Assembly: GCA_009809945.1 (NCBI GenBank)
Contig: WTPW01000329.1
Location: 273,255 to 337,254, forward strand
Reading direction: 5' to 3'
DNA from: Gigaspora margarita
Taxonomy: Eukaryota; Glomeromycota; Glomeromycetes; Diversisporales; Gigasporaceae
Length of the DNA: 64,000 nucleotides
The notes under the pieces were generated by a model. It was not told the DNA's origin. It made no database searches and worked only from the letters and a program-made list of their open reading frames with translations. Shown piece after piece: positions 10,556-21,645 of this stretch. Each line of letters starts with the position of its first letter. The first letter of the stretch is position 1. The position numbers and the translations under genes were made by a program.

Positions 10556-12037
10556 CACAAATCACAATGGAATTGATATCAATACGAATTTGTACACAAA
10601 ACAAGGACAATACTGCCTAATAAGGCCTAAATAAACTAAAAAGCAAGAAAAGAAAAAGAGTAGAAATATATTCTACACCAGAAAGTCATCAAAAGGATCA
10701 CATGAACCAAAGGTCTCGACAACAGTCACTGCCTGGGCTCGGCTCAAAAAATATTTAAAATAATAGAAGTTTTAAAAGAAAAAGTGCAAGAAGCTGTCTA
10801 TAGCAACAAAAGAAAACAGAGCAAAAAAGCCAAGACAAATTATACAAACAACAAAAAAACACCCTTCTTAACGACATGCAAAATTCTAATTTCAATATTA
10901 CTACAGAAAGTGGCAAAACTGACTATATCCCATCAAAATGTGTGATTATGTTAGCAGACGAAAACAAAACAAATGAGCACACAAAAATGGAAATTGAAAT
11001 TGAAGTGCACCTGGAAATCCAAGAAGAGGTGAATTGAGCTACCGAAGTAGGAAGAGTAGATGGACATGAGACAACAACCCTGAAAATAGACGAAAACAAA
11101 ACAAATGAGCACACAAAATGAAAATTGGGCTGAAGTGCAACCAGAAATCCAAGACGAGGTTGATTGAGCTACTGAAGTAGGAAAACTAGAAAGATACAAG
11201 ACAAAATCCCAGAAATAATACACTCACACAAAGAGGACAATGCTGAAGACATGCAAATAGACAGATAGCTCACAGGAACAGAACAAGTAAGTGTAAATGT
11301 AGATGGCAATACAACAAATAAAAAAAAGGGCAAAGAGAAAGCAATAAGTACAGCAACACCAAGAAGATTATACAGTAGCATGGTATCAGAAAAAAGGACA
11401 CTGAAAGAAAAAAGCAATAGAACTGAATGGTGCAATAGCATACTAAAATTAAGGGCAAGCAGAAAAAAAGATGAATTCAAGCTAGAAAAATTGGGTACCC
11501 AAGGATTATAAATGCATTGATAAATAAGGCTTAGGTGCACAAAATACTATGATACAAGCTAAGAAAGAAACTGAAATTACACAATATACCAACGCCAATT
11601 GAATCAAAATTTAAATATATAGATATAGCATTCTTTAGATCATTTGCAAAATTCAAAAAGATCAACCTCAACACCAAATCGAGTTTAATACTCTGCTACA
11701 GATAGCAATAAAGAAATATAAGAAAGCATACAATACAGAGTACCTAAACTAGAAGAATAAAAAACAGATAAATAACTTGATGAGTCAAATATTGGCAATT
11801 GACTATCTAATAAATATGGACTTTTTGATAACAGACCCACAAAATGCACAAAATATATATTTTACTGTATGAACTTTGGGAAAATACAAAGTTAGATAGC
11901 TTCAAAAATATGAGAAAAAGCCTATATGCAGAATATAGTGATATAATGGACAAGCTTTTAGAGAACCTAGAAGGTCTAGATAAGAACTTAAGCAATAATT
12001 ACCATATGCCATCCCCTTAAAATATAGAGACCTGATA

Positions 12038-12526
12038 GTGCCAATGATTATTGTATTAAGAAAAATATATAAATTCAAGAGACTAAATGAATTATACTTG
12101 GACCTTCCAGAGACACTACTACTAGTATTACCTAAGGATTTAAGAGAAGAAGTAAGAGAATTCTTTCCAATAACAGAATGCAAGAACCTGAAATATCTAG
12201 CAGAATATAGAAGCAAACTAAGAAAGTTTTACAAGATAGACAGGATTCCTAATAACTACTTTGCATTACTACCAGAAAAGTCTTGGTTACCACCAACACT
12301 CCAAAAGCTAAACTCAGCAACAAGTGAATTCTTTTTATGCAGCCCTGAGGATAGTACAGAATTTAGAAGACTATTAAACAAATTAAGAGAATATTATAAA
12401 TTCAAAAGAATATCTAGAGATTACTTTATACAAAAATGCAAATTATCTGAAAGACCCCAGGATATCACTATGGAAGGGAACTACGAATTCCTGATAATTA
12501 ATATCACAAATCATAATTTAAAATGA
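12038..12526 (+). pseudogene. open piece of the LINE ORF1-like region (162 codons)
   Basis: I do not recognise a named domain. The text is basic and shows a loosely repeated motif: KIYKFKRLNELYLDLPE, then KLRKFYKIDRIPNNYFALLPE, then KLREYYKFKRISRDYF, roughly every 50-70 residues. A similar YFKFRDLPPNSSIYQSYY occurs further on at about 13120. Its position upstream of the endonuclease suggests ORF1 of the LINE. Its last codons and stop lie inside the MITE at 12512-12708, so the natural C-terminus is gone. Confidence 0.5.
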
Positions 12527-12708
12527 AATCTACATTCTTTACTTAACCTGCTAGCCTTCTAAAACCTACTAATACTTGTTTATTATATTTTTTTTTAAAA
12601 CTAACCCTAATCCTAAACCCCTAACCCTAAAAAATATACTCAAAAAAAATTTAGTTTTCGAGATTTTATACTATCATTTTATTTTAATCTGGATTTCATT
12701 ATAATCTG
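12512..12708. mobile_element. MITE inside the LINE, with CCCTAA-like interior
   Basis: The ends read CATAATTTAAAATGAAATC on the left and GATTTCATTATAATCTG on the right. The flanks TCACAAAT (12504-12511) and TCACAATT (12709-12716) agree at seven of eight positions and look like an 8-bp target duplication. Inside is a short run of CTAACCCTAA-type words (12600-12632). Confidence 0.6.
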
Positions 12709-13309
12709 TCACAATTAATGTAGACAAGACAAAGGATTTCATAAATGAAATTAAAAGTAGATATAGAGTATTATATTATTACCATAAAACTATATGAGTA
12801 TTAATTCTATAGACAAATAGCAGTTACCAGAAGACCCAGCAGAGATAAATAAAGCAAATATTGCAATACCAATAAGATTAGCAAGAATGCTAATAGAAAT
12901 AACAAAAGTTAAGGAAGCACTACTTCTTCTACAAGCTACCAAACGAGTGAATAGATATAGCAAAGAAAGACATGGCAGAGGATAAAAAACCTGGCTTGCC
13001 AGAAGATATCAATGAAGTAAATGCAGTATTAGAAAGTTCATCTGAAACTAATGAAATAAAAGTACTTAAAACAGAATACAACAAAATAAACACAACAATA
13101 TCACTCTTGCAGAGTTACTTCAAATTCAGGGATCTTCCTCCAAATTCTTCAATCTACCAAAGTTACTATCACCAAAATGGAACATGTTTAATAATTATGC
13201 ACCAATATGGTAGACAATCACAAAACTGATAAAGTGCAACAACTTGTCACACCAACTGAAACACAGAGTACAAGAACATAAGATGAAGATTGACATAATA
13301 TATAAACCT

Positions 13310-14050
13310 AGCAATACACAATATAAGAGGTCTAAATAACAACCTAAAATGGCAACTATGGCTAAAATTTTCCCATGAAGAACAATTACATATTATAAGC
13401 TGAACGGAGACAAAAATAGCAGAGTTCTAATATACAAAACAGTCAATGTCGAACCCTTATTATAATATATACACGTCAAACTGTAATGTACAGTTAGCTA
13501 AGGAAAATAAATCAAGTATGGAAACAGCTTTAGCTATTGACAAAAAATTACAGCACTATATACACAATACTCAGAAAGTTAAAGAAATAGCAATAGCTAT
13601 AGATTTCTACTTTTCTTATAAAAAACAAGTTAGGATAATATCAGCTTATATACTATGTAATAATGAAGCTTTTAGAAGTAAAACTGAATCAACAGTAATA
13701 GAATAGATTGAGACAGCAAGAAAAAAAAATATGAGCTAATAATAATAGGAGACTTCAACTTTGATTGGCAGAAGGCAAAAAAAAAGATACCAAAAATATT
13801 CACAGAAATGAAAAGTTATGGACTGTACAATATGTTGGAATACTTTGGAATTGAGGACAATATATGAACTGGGCCAATGGGAGGTAGTCAAATCAATAAT
13901 ATTTGAATATTGATAGCAATACTAGCAAGGTGTGGAAAACCAAGGACAATATATATTAACGAAATAACTGATAGTGATCACAAGATTGTTACAGTATAGT
14001 GGAACTATGATTACAAATTGGATAGAAAACTAAGACCTCAAAGCAATTAT
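13310..14050 (+). pseudogene. LINE endonuclease domain (EEP fold), broken
   Basis: This would nick the target for target-primed reverse transcription. Motifs in order: NIRGLN (about 13316), TETK (about 13405), a long readable block at 13446-13703 including AYILCNNEAF, then GDFNFDW (about 13749), TGPMGGSQINNI (about 13870) and SDHKIV (about 13975). All metal-binding and catalytic positions of the family can be matched, although the frame changes and there are several stops, some TGA where Trp is expected (for example IDN-TGA-TGP). Nothing of the reverse transcriptase is present downstream. Confidence 0.8.
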
Positions 14051-14056
14051 GGCTTA

Positions 14057-14207
14057 GGGCCGTGTTATTAATCATCTGATTATTTTTTATTAGAAGCCTA
14101 CTCCCCTCACCTCTACTTTAATATAAATTTGGTCAGGTTCCTATATATAATTTCAACATTTTTTACTCCCTCCCTTCTAAAAAATTATCTGATTTTTGTT
14201 ACTCCCC
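14057..14207 (+). mobile_element. Harbinger-like MITE, family A copy 1
   Basis: The 151-bp element starts GGGCCGTGTTATTAATCATC and ends TTTTTGTTACTCCCC. The sequence before it is TTA (14054-14056); the right flank is TCA, so one base has changed. Four other copies lie in the window (15942, 30083, 37393, 39941). Family-wide 3-bp TTA/TAA duplications fit PIF/Harbinger-type (Tourist-like) MITEs. It terminates the readable LINE sequence upstream. Confidence 0.8.
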
Positions 14208-14837
14208 TCACCATGCATGAAAAATTGATTTGAATCAATAATTAAAAGCAAATTTATATGAACTTGATTATAATAGTGCACTTATAATTGTTAATTATAA
14301 AATATAGATTAATTTACAGAGTGCACATAAAACAAAAGCTAATTTTTATAGAAACATGAATTTATTTGTATTCAGTTCTGGTTTATACTAAATCAAAAAT
14401 GATAGAAAGCTAAATATTAACATATTTGACTATTGGTCAAGTGATACAAAACAAGATGCCTAGTTTATTGTGTTTTTCTTACATGCTATTATTGATATAC
14501 TAGACAATAAAATAAACCTTAGTGGGTAACTATTGTTTTTAATAATGGTTCACATTATTATAATATTAAACTGATAATTATTTTGGTATATTGAAAGAAT
14601 TGGTATAAAAAATAGATGTTTTTGGAAGCAGAAGAAGCCAAAACAGTAATCGATTTATATTATGCACAAATTAGTATATTTATAATCATTTTATGTATAA
14701 AAAGTAAAATTATTTTACTATCTATTGGCTTTTGTAGATTATGCATTCTATAAAATATTATATATAATTAGTGTATAATATTACTAATAGAGAAGATATT
14801 GAAATGCAATAAAGAAATTAGCAGAAACATATATAGC
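14208..14837. other. unassigned AT-rich DNA
   Basis: No reading frame, terminal repeat or known motif could be supported here. It may hold the lost downstream part of the LINE at 10.6-14.06 kb, but no reverse transcriptase motif is readable on either strand. Confidence 0.4.
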
Positions 14838-15014
14838 AGAATCCCGAAATATACATAGATAGATCAGGTATTAGTTTGCTTATTTTTGGGGTTTATGCAG
14901 ATCTTTTCTATTTTTAGTAATTTTTTGCTTATTTTTGATATTTTTTCTGCAGATCTTTCTATTTTTAGTAATTTTATAATTAACCTGATCTATCTATATA
15001 TATTTTGGGGTTCT
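14838..15014. mobile_element. AGGACCCC-type MITE, family B copy 1
   Basis: The ends AGAATCCCGAAATATACAT and ATATATTTTGGGGTTCT are inverted copies sharing ATAGATAGATCAGG next to them. Flanks TATATAGC (14830-14837) and CATATAGC (15015-15022) agree at seven of eight positions. The interior holds two copies of CAGATCTTTTCTATTTTTAG. Confidence 0.75.
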
Positions 15015-15370
15015 CATATAGCTAATTTGTAACCAAATTGTAAATTAGATAAAAATAAAAAGCAAATTATATTGGTTTTTTATACCAAACACTAATAATA
15101 TATTTTATAATAAAGAAAAACAAAAAATTAGACTTTAACTAGTATTGCAAACTAGAGTAAATAGAAATGGCCTACTAAAGATTCTAATAAAAGTAGTATT
15201 TGTGTGCATACTTTATCTAATTTTGGATCATAAAATATTTTTTATCTAGTAAAATTCAAAAAATTAAAAACTCAAATAATTAAAAACCAATACCAATTAC
15301 ACCTACACATACCCAACAAAAAATAACTAAACAACTTTACTTTCAAGTATTATTTTTGAAGTTTGTAAGG

Positions 15371-17112
15371 GGCATGCTATTTATCACATGATTTTTACCA
15401 TGAATATATGGTCAGTAATGCAAAATTTACATTTTTAATACTCCTGACTTACTTTTTGATACTGATCAACATTCAGATCCCAGTAAAAATAAAAAATTTA
15501 AAAACTTTAAGTGAAGATATCTTGACAACTTTTACTTAAATTTGATAATACCTTTTCATTTTAATTCTATGGATTCATAAAATTTAAATAAAAAAATTTC
15601 CATCAAATTTAGCCATTTGGTTGTCAAGATATGGGCACTATTTAATAGAAAAGGAAATCATGTTTGTGTAGATCATGCCAATTATACTTTAGTATAAGGT
15701 TGCACATAAAACTTGAAAATATTTAAATAAATTATTAAATTAGTATAATTTAATGTTTTAAAAAAATTATACATCTGTTTATGCTTTATTAAATGAGCCA
15801 ATAAAAAATTTTTTAGCCAAAAAGGAGATCTCTTCTCTTTCTATTGAACAGTGCCCATATCTTCACTCAAAATCAAAATGCTTATCAAAATAGAAGCTGC
15901 GCCAAATTCCTCTCTAACTTTGAGTGAAGATATCTCGATAAGGGCCATGTCATTAATCACCTGATTATTTTTTATTAGAAGTCTACCCCCTCCCCCCTCT
16001 TTAATATAGATTTGGTCAGGTTTCTATATATAATTTTACCATTTTTTACCCCCCCCTAAAAAATCATCTGATTTTTGTCACTCCCCTAACCATTTGACCA
16101 AATTCGATAAAACTTTTTTTATTTGAATTCTATGGATTCATAGAATTCGAATAAAAAAATTTTAATCGAATTTAGTCAAGTAGCTATCAAGATATCTTCG
16201 CTCGAATTTAGAGAAAAATAAAATGCCTATCAAAATAAAAATTTTCTCTCAAACTTTGAGTGAAGATATCTCGATAACAGCCTGTTTGAATTTGATAAAA
16301 CATTTTATTTTACAATTTTATGCATTCATAAAATTTAAATAAAAAAATTTTCATTGCATTAAGTCTATTTTGATGCGCATTTTGATTTTTTTTTTGAGTG
16401 AAGATATCTTGACAACCACTTGATTAAATACGATGAATTTTTTTTTATTTGTATTCTATGAATCCATAGAATTCAAATAAAAAAGTTTTATTGAATTTAG
16501 TTATATAGTTATTGAGGTATATTTGCTCAAAGTTAAAAAAAAAATGGCACAGCTTTTATTTTGATAGACATTTTGATTTTTTTCTAAAGATATATTGATA
16601 ACTATTTGACTAAATTCAATGAAAATTTTTTTATTCGAATTCTATGAATTCATAGAATTCAAACAAAAAAAGTTTTATCAAATTTGGTCAGATGGTTATT
16701 GAGATATCTTCACTCAAAGTTAGAAAGGAATTTGGCGCAGCTTCTATTTTGATAGGTATTTTGATTTTTCTCTGATTTTGAGCGAAGATACCTCAACAAC
16801 CACATGGCTAAATTTGATGAAAATTTTTTTATTTGAATTCTATTAATCTATAGAATTTAAAACAAAAAGGTATTATCAGATTCAATAGAAAATTGTCAAG
16901 ATATCTTTGCTCAAAGTTTTTAAATTTTTTATTTTTACTGGGATCCGCATGTTGATCAGTATCAAAAAAGTAAGTACAGAAGTATCAAAAACGTAAGTTT
17001 TGCATCATGTCTATATATTATATTAACAAATCAAAATTAGATAAAGTGTTCAAACTATACATAGATGGGGGTGGCTACTAAGTAAAAAAATATCACATGA
17101 TAAATAGCACAC
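15371..17112. mobile_element. 1.7-kb element with long inverted ends and internal palindrome array
   Basis: The outer ends share TGCTATTTATCACATGAT (left, about 15375) and its complement ATCACATGATAAATAGCA (right, about 17091-17108). Inside these, about 100 bp at 15430-15535 returns inverted at 16880-17010 (GATACTGATCAACAT, GATCCCAGTAAAAATAAAAA). The centre contains about six copies of a palindrome with core GAATTCTATGAATTC-like sequence flanked by TTTTTTTATTTG and AAGATATCTT. A Harbinger-like MITE sits at 15942-16086. No transposase is seen. No target duplication was found. Confidence 0.65.
15942..16086 (+). mobile_element. Harbinger-like MITE, family A copy 2
   Basis: The 145-bp element starts GGGCCATGTCATTAATCACC and ends GTCACTCCCC. 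It is flanked on both sides by TAA (15939-15941 and 16087-16089). Confidence 0.88.
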
Positions 17113-17548
17113 TTCTAATTTGTATTTGCTTTTCTTTATTTATTTTATATATATAGCAGAAAATGAATTACAAAATAGTGAAAATGAAACAAAGTAAATA
17201 ATTATTTTGCATTTTATTGTATAATTATTTGCTATAATTGATCTAAATTCTAAATATAATCAAATAATAAAAGAACAAACATCATAAAACTATACCAATA
17301 ATTGATCTAATGAATACTATATCTTGAACAAAAAATTAAAAAATAACAAAAAGGTACTATATTGTTATTATAATAACATATAAGGGGCTCTATAGCAAAA
17401 GGTGGGATATCCAAAAAAAAAATTTTTTGTAAAAACTTTATTTTTGCAAAAATTAAACTATTTAGAACACAATATTAAAAAATAAAAATAAAATTTTTTA
17501 GTTTATCCTATAGGACCCATATATTTCAACTATATACTAATATTCTAG
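17113..17548. other. unassigned AT-rich DNA
   Basis: Nothing recognised. Confidence 0.4.
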
Positions 17549-17719
17549 TAGTCTTCTTTTAAATAATCATGCAGTTTATATCAAGAAAATTGGTGATTAT
17601 AAAAGAGTGTAATTATATAGAAGTTTTTTTATAAGTTTTTTAATAAATTGTTTCAAAAATTAATATGATTGTATAGGAGTTGTGATTATATAGAAGGTAA
17701 TTGTAGAGGAGGAAGACTG
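17549..17719. mobile_element. diverged pogo-like MITE
   Basis: The right end complements CAGTCTTCCTCCTCTACAAT, and the left end GTAGTCTTCTTTTAAATAATC is a weaker version of it. It resembles the elements at 6158 and 36479 but is older or damaged at the left end. Confidence 0.5.
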
Positions 17720-18237
17720 TAGTTAGCAAACATTTTTTGTAGATTGGGCACTAAAAAAAAACCAAAAAAGCAGTAAAAATGAAATGGTATACATAACTAA
17801 AACAGTAAAAGCACTATTAGAAAAAATGTTTTTAGCTAAGAATATTGAAAGTTGAAAAAAATGAATACTTAAAAAATGCAATAAGAATTACTATACCATG
17901 TTGAAAAGAAGAAATTAAAGAATTAGAGATTTCAAAAGTGTCAACAATTCAGAATTGGATTCATAAATTTTCATGCTCATTCAAAAATTTATTATTACAA
18001 AAAATTCTATAAAACAGTTTGCAATAATATTGTATAGTATATACTGTACTATAAGTTTGAAATTAGCACTTGAATATAGATAGTTTATCTGAAATCTGTT
18101 GTAGGTGCAAAGTAAAAACTCTTTTGCATTTATAATAATACTTTTTTAAAAAAAAGTTAATATTGCTATTGGTGTATTTGATCATACAATAAAAATATAG
18201 AATTTAGTATGATATAGTAAAATTTTATGAAAAAATG
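17720..18237. other. unassigned AT-rich DNA
   Basis: I see no gene. A stretch around 17870-17960 reads as Tc1-like helix text only weakly, and I do not claim it. Confidence 0.35.
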
Positions 18238-18239
18238 TA

Positions 18240-18558
18240 TTTGTCACTGGTGGTAACAGTCACCGGAGCATGATCGACCAATTAGATCATGTAATATTAT
18301 AATCAAAACAAAGCATCAAAACTTACTATCATTAGGGTTGGGGTTAGAGCCTTAGCTAGGCTTCAGGTAAAGCTTAGCATATAGTAAAATTTTACAAGAA
18401 TTTTTTTTTTGCATAAAAAAAAGTAGGTTCATATACAAAATTTTAAGTTAGAAGACATTTTTCAAAAAAATCAAAGTCTTTGCATTTTTCACATTACACA
18501 TGATCCTTTGATCTAATTGGTCGATCATACTCCGGTGACTATCACCGCTAGTAACAAA
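18240..18558. mobile_element. TIR element with GTCACCGG ends
   Basis: The left end (TTTGTCACTGGTGGTAAC, AGTCACCGGAGCATGATCG) is matched by an inverted right end (CGATCATACTCCGGTGACT, CCGCTAGTAACAAA). TA flanks both sides (18238-18239, 18559-18560). The TIRs extend about 50 bp, through GACCAATTAGATCA. The interior has a GGGTTGGGGTTAG stretch. Confidence 0.75.
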
Positions 18559-18691
18559 TAGATTCACCCAAATTTTATTTGTAAATTTTTTTTGATATAT
18601 ATAAATTTACTAAATGGTTGATAAAAAAATTCCTCAAAATTATATAAAAATTTGGTGCTGATTATAAGCAGATTAGCAATTAAGATAAATA

Positions 18692-18867
18692 CAGTCAGAC
18701 TCCCCTAAATGCTACTCCTCTAAATGCAGTACCTCTCTAAATGCACGTCTTTTTTTGGGCCCAACTAATATTACATCTATAGATTTTTACCTCCCTAAAT
18801 GCAATACCTCTCTAAATGCACATGTTAGGGCTGGTCCCAACGATGTGCATTTAGAGAGGTCTGACTG
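18692..18867. mobile_element. pogo-like MITE with repeated CTCTAAATGCA words
   Basis: The 176-bp element begins CAGTCAGACTCCCCTAAATG and ends CATTTAGAGAGGTCTGACTG. TA is at 18690-18691 and 18868-18869. Inside, CTCTCTAAATGCA occurs several times as a subterminal direct repeat, the usual form of transposase binding sites. Confidence 0.88.
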
Positions 18868-18944
18868 TATGTATTTGAATATTTGTAAGATAAGTATGGG
18901 TATTGTGGTGAAGTTAAGAGAAATTTAGCATAACTCTGGATCTA

Positions 18945-19395
18945 TTGGTCCAAATTGGATGATTTTGGTACCATTCGATTCGTCTTGATGAGCAAATCGA
19001 ATAGTACCAAAATTGTTCAATTCAGATCACAGGATCACTAGTTATTTACAATCGTATATTACACAAAATTGGAAGGGTATAGTGGTAGATAAGTGTATTG
19101 TGGCAGATTTGCAATAAGTCATGCCCTATCAGTCCAATCTAAACATTTTTTATACCATTCGAATTGTCTTATCGAAATGATTTGAATGACACAAAAATTG
19201 TTTAATTTGTATTACTATGCCACAAGATATTGGCATTAGAATAATATCTGAATATAACATATTAGTTTTTTGATTTAAATATTTGAATTCTGATATTTTT
19301 TGACCCAGTAATCAAAATCAATGATTTTTGTACCATTCAATTCATCTCATAGAGACAATTCGAATGGTATAAAAATTGTTTAGTTTGGTCTGATG
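18945..19395. repeat. three copies of a GGTACCATTCG hairpin
   Basis: At about 18950-19030, 19130-19210 and 19318-19390 a ~80-bp hairpin pairs CCAAATTGGATGATTTTGG and TACCATTCGATTC with their complements. Similar copies are at 9632-9712 and 9795-9893. The spacer between copies is CACAGGTTATT-like AT-rich DNA. Confidence 0.65.
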
Positions 19396-19554
19396 GGTCA
19401 CAAGTTATAGCAGATCTGTTACAATACTCATATCTGCTACAATACTCATAATTACTTTATGTTATAATTTAAAACACTTCAAATTTAAGGCTTTTTATTA
19501 ACTTATTACAATTTTAAAATATACAAAAGTTAAGATTATAAAAGCGAACTTTCT

Positions 19555-19790
19555 AAAACACAAACAATCCAAATACTAAAGCACAAGCAACCCAAGTTCT
19601 TACAACCTATATTTATATAGTACAAGTAATTGAAATTCCTGTAGCACAAGCAACAAAACTTCCTATAGCACAAGCAATACAAATCTCTATAGCATGAAGA
19701 AGTTTCTATATCAGAAGTAACAAACATTTTTATAATACAAGCAATAGAAATTTTTAATACAAGCAATAGAAGTTCCTATAGCAATTCAAG
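19555..19790. repeat. degenerate tandem repeat with CACAAGCAA words
   Basis: Units near 29 bp of the form TTCCTATAGCACAAGCAAYA recur about eight times. The minus-strand open frame through it, rich in Cys/Tyr/Leu, reflects the repeat and not a gene. Confidence 0.7.
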
Positions 19791-20016
19791 TTTGTTTAAA
19801 ATTCAAAATTTAAATAAAGTTAAAACTTCAAGACTTTTAAAATTAAAGCTACTCAAACTTATTTTTATTCTTTTGTAATGGCACTTTTTAAACCTTTTTA
19901 TCTTCTAATTTACTGATGCTGCCTTTTTATAGAAAATGTCAAAAACCTTTATCTATAGTTAATAATTTCATTATTTAAGAATAGAGTACAATATCAATTA
20001 TTTTCATATATAATTA

Positions 20017-20498
20017 AGGACCCCAAAATATATAAAGAGGGGTAGGGTTTTAGTTTGCTTATTTTTGGCCTTTTTTGTACAGATTATTTCCTTTTATAGG
20101 GGATGGCTAAAGCCATGTATCCACGTGATTTTTTGAAAATTTGGTTAAAATTAGAGTTAGAGCCTGTTTAGCATTAGGGTCAAAGTTAGAATTAGAACAG
20201 ATATATAGGTAAAATTGCCTTCCCAGCATTTTTTATTAATGGCCCAAGACAGGTTTGAACTGCCATTTTTATGTTCTTGCATTTTTTTGTTTTTTGTCTT
20301 CTTCGGGCTGATCTGTGTAAACAAAATTTCATGACTCCGGTTGGTTAATTTATACAAAAATGTCACATAGGTACATGGCTTTAGATGATCCCCTTTTATA
20401 GTAATTAGTTTGCTTATTTTTACCTTTTTTCTTGCAAATCTTTTTATATTTAGTAATTTTTGTAAAACCTTACCCTTTTGTAGATATTTCGGGGTCCT
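20017..20498. mobile_element. AGGACCCC-type MITE, family B copy 2, carrying a nested element
   Basis: It begins AGGACCCCAAAATATATAAA and ends TTTCGGGGTCCT. TATAATTA flanks both sides exactly (20009-20016 and 20499-20506). Without the nested 293-bp element and its duplication it is about 180 bp, like the other copies. Confidence 0.88.
20100..20392. mobile_element. nested MITE with 9-bp target duplication (MULE-like)
   Basis: The ends are GGGATGGCTAAAGCCATGTA and TACATGGCTTTAGATGATCCC. CTTTTATAG is duplicated exactly on both sides (20091-20099 and 20393-20401). A 9-bp duplication fits Mutator-like elements. The interior has GTTAGAGTTAG-type words. Confidence 0.88.
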
Positions 20499-20506
20499 TA
20501 TAATTA

Positions 20507-21099
20507 TCATACAAAAAAATTTTTATATAGGAGCATAAATATGCTATTGATAAAAATTTTCAAGAACACAAACAAATTTTAACAAAAATTTTGTGGCATA
20601 TAGGTCAAAACTACCTACATATAGTAGTGAAACTTTAAAGCTACATATTATATTAAAAAAATCTACTTGTATATATCACTAATTTTTCTAAAATAATTGA
20701 AATTTTTTTAGATAGTACAATATAAATAACATATATTAATATATGATCATCATCTAATTTCAAACAAAATATTATTGTAAAAAAAATTAGTAATATGATT
20801 ACTATTAAAATATAGATCATTGCACTTTACCTTTAACTTTCTTCTACAAAACTGTGATCTAAAAACAAATTTAAAAATTAGTTAGATTTTACAAATATAA
20901 CTATTTTTATTATTAACTGTAAATTAATAAATACTTAGTTTTGCAAAAATAAAACTTCTAATAAATAAGTATTTTAAATATAGTGTGATCGAAATTGAGT
21001 TATTAGATAATTAAAAAGTGGTTAAATAATATATACAAAAAATAACCAGTGTATATATAGGACATATCGGATAATATATTATAGTATATACAATTATGC
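20507..21099. other. unassigned AT-rich DNA
   Basis: Nothing recognised. Confidence 0.4.
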
Positions 21100-21364
21100 A
21101 CCATAGTGCACTGACCAAAGTACCCAGGGTACAATGCAATCTACTCATAAAAAAAACTTACAAAAGACCCGGGTATATTATATAGCAGCAGGTTAGTATC
21201 ACAAGAAAAAAAATTTAAGCGTATACATATTTTGCATTTACAATGAGCAGTCTAAAAATTTAAAAAAACCTATATTTAATTAATAGAAGTCTCGTGTTTT
21301 GCACTGGGGTACTTTGCAATGAGGGGTATTGAAAAAGGGGGTACTTTGGTCAGTGCACTATGGT
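21100..21364. mobile_element. TIR element with GTGCACTGACCAAAGTACC ends
   Basis: The left end ACCATAGTGCACTGACCAAA is repeated inverted at the right end (TTTGGTCAGTGCACTATGGT). GGGGTACTTTG recurs as a subterminal direct repeat. No clear target duplication was found. Confidence 0.75.
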
Positions 21365-21462
21365 ACTTTCTTCAAATTCCCCAATAATCCTTTTTTTATC
21401 TAGCCAAATTGCTAAAAGCACTAAGTTATAATCCTATTTACTGATCTTTTAAATGTCATCTA

Positions 21463-21637
21463 AGGACTTTGAAATATACATAGATAGGTCAGATTAATTA
21501 TAAAATTACTAAAAATAGAAAGATTTGTAAAAAAACCTCAGAAATAAGCAAAAATTACTAAAATAGAAAAGATCTGCATAAAACCCCAAAAATAAGCAAA
21601 CTAATACCTGACCTATCTATGTATATTTCGGGGTTCT
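21463..21637. mobile_element. AGGACCCC-type MITE, family B copy 3
   Basis: The ends are AGGACTTTGAAATATACATA and TATGTATATTTCGGGGTTCT. Flanks GTCATCTA (21455-21462) and GTTATCTA (21638-21645) agree at seven of eight positions. Confidence 0.82.
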
Positions 21638-21645
21638 GTTATCTA

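Larger units (their letters stand above)
10556..14056 (+). mobile_element. LINE, 5' part only (ORF1-like region and endonuclease), decayed
   Basis: A purine-rich plus-strand stretch ends abruptly at the MITE at 14057. Its upstream two thirds code in fragments for lysine-rich text without a recognised domain (longest piece 12038-12526). From about 13310 an apurinic-type endonuclease can be followed: NIRGLNNNLKW, then SWTETKIAEF, later RIISAYILCNNEAF, LIIIGDFNFDWQK, and EITDSDHKIVTV near 13965. Glu of ETK, Asp/Asn of GDFN and Asp/His of SDH are the catalytic set and are still readable. No reverse transcriptase follows, so the 3' half is lost. Stops and frameshifts are common. Confidence 0.8.

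Noticed and set aside
10923-11540. Several overlapping minus-strand open frames (up to 123 codons, Leu/Phe/Ser-rich)
   Set aside because: They are antisense to the purine-rich LINE ORF1-like region; the hydrophobic composition is the complement of lysine-rich text.
12600-12632. Telomeric repeat or chromosome end
   Set aside because: Only a few degenerate CCCTAA words, inside a MITE, with ordinary sequence on both sides.
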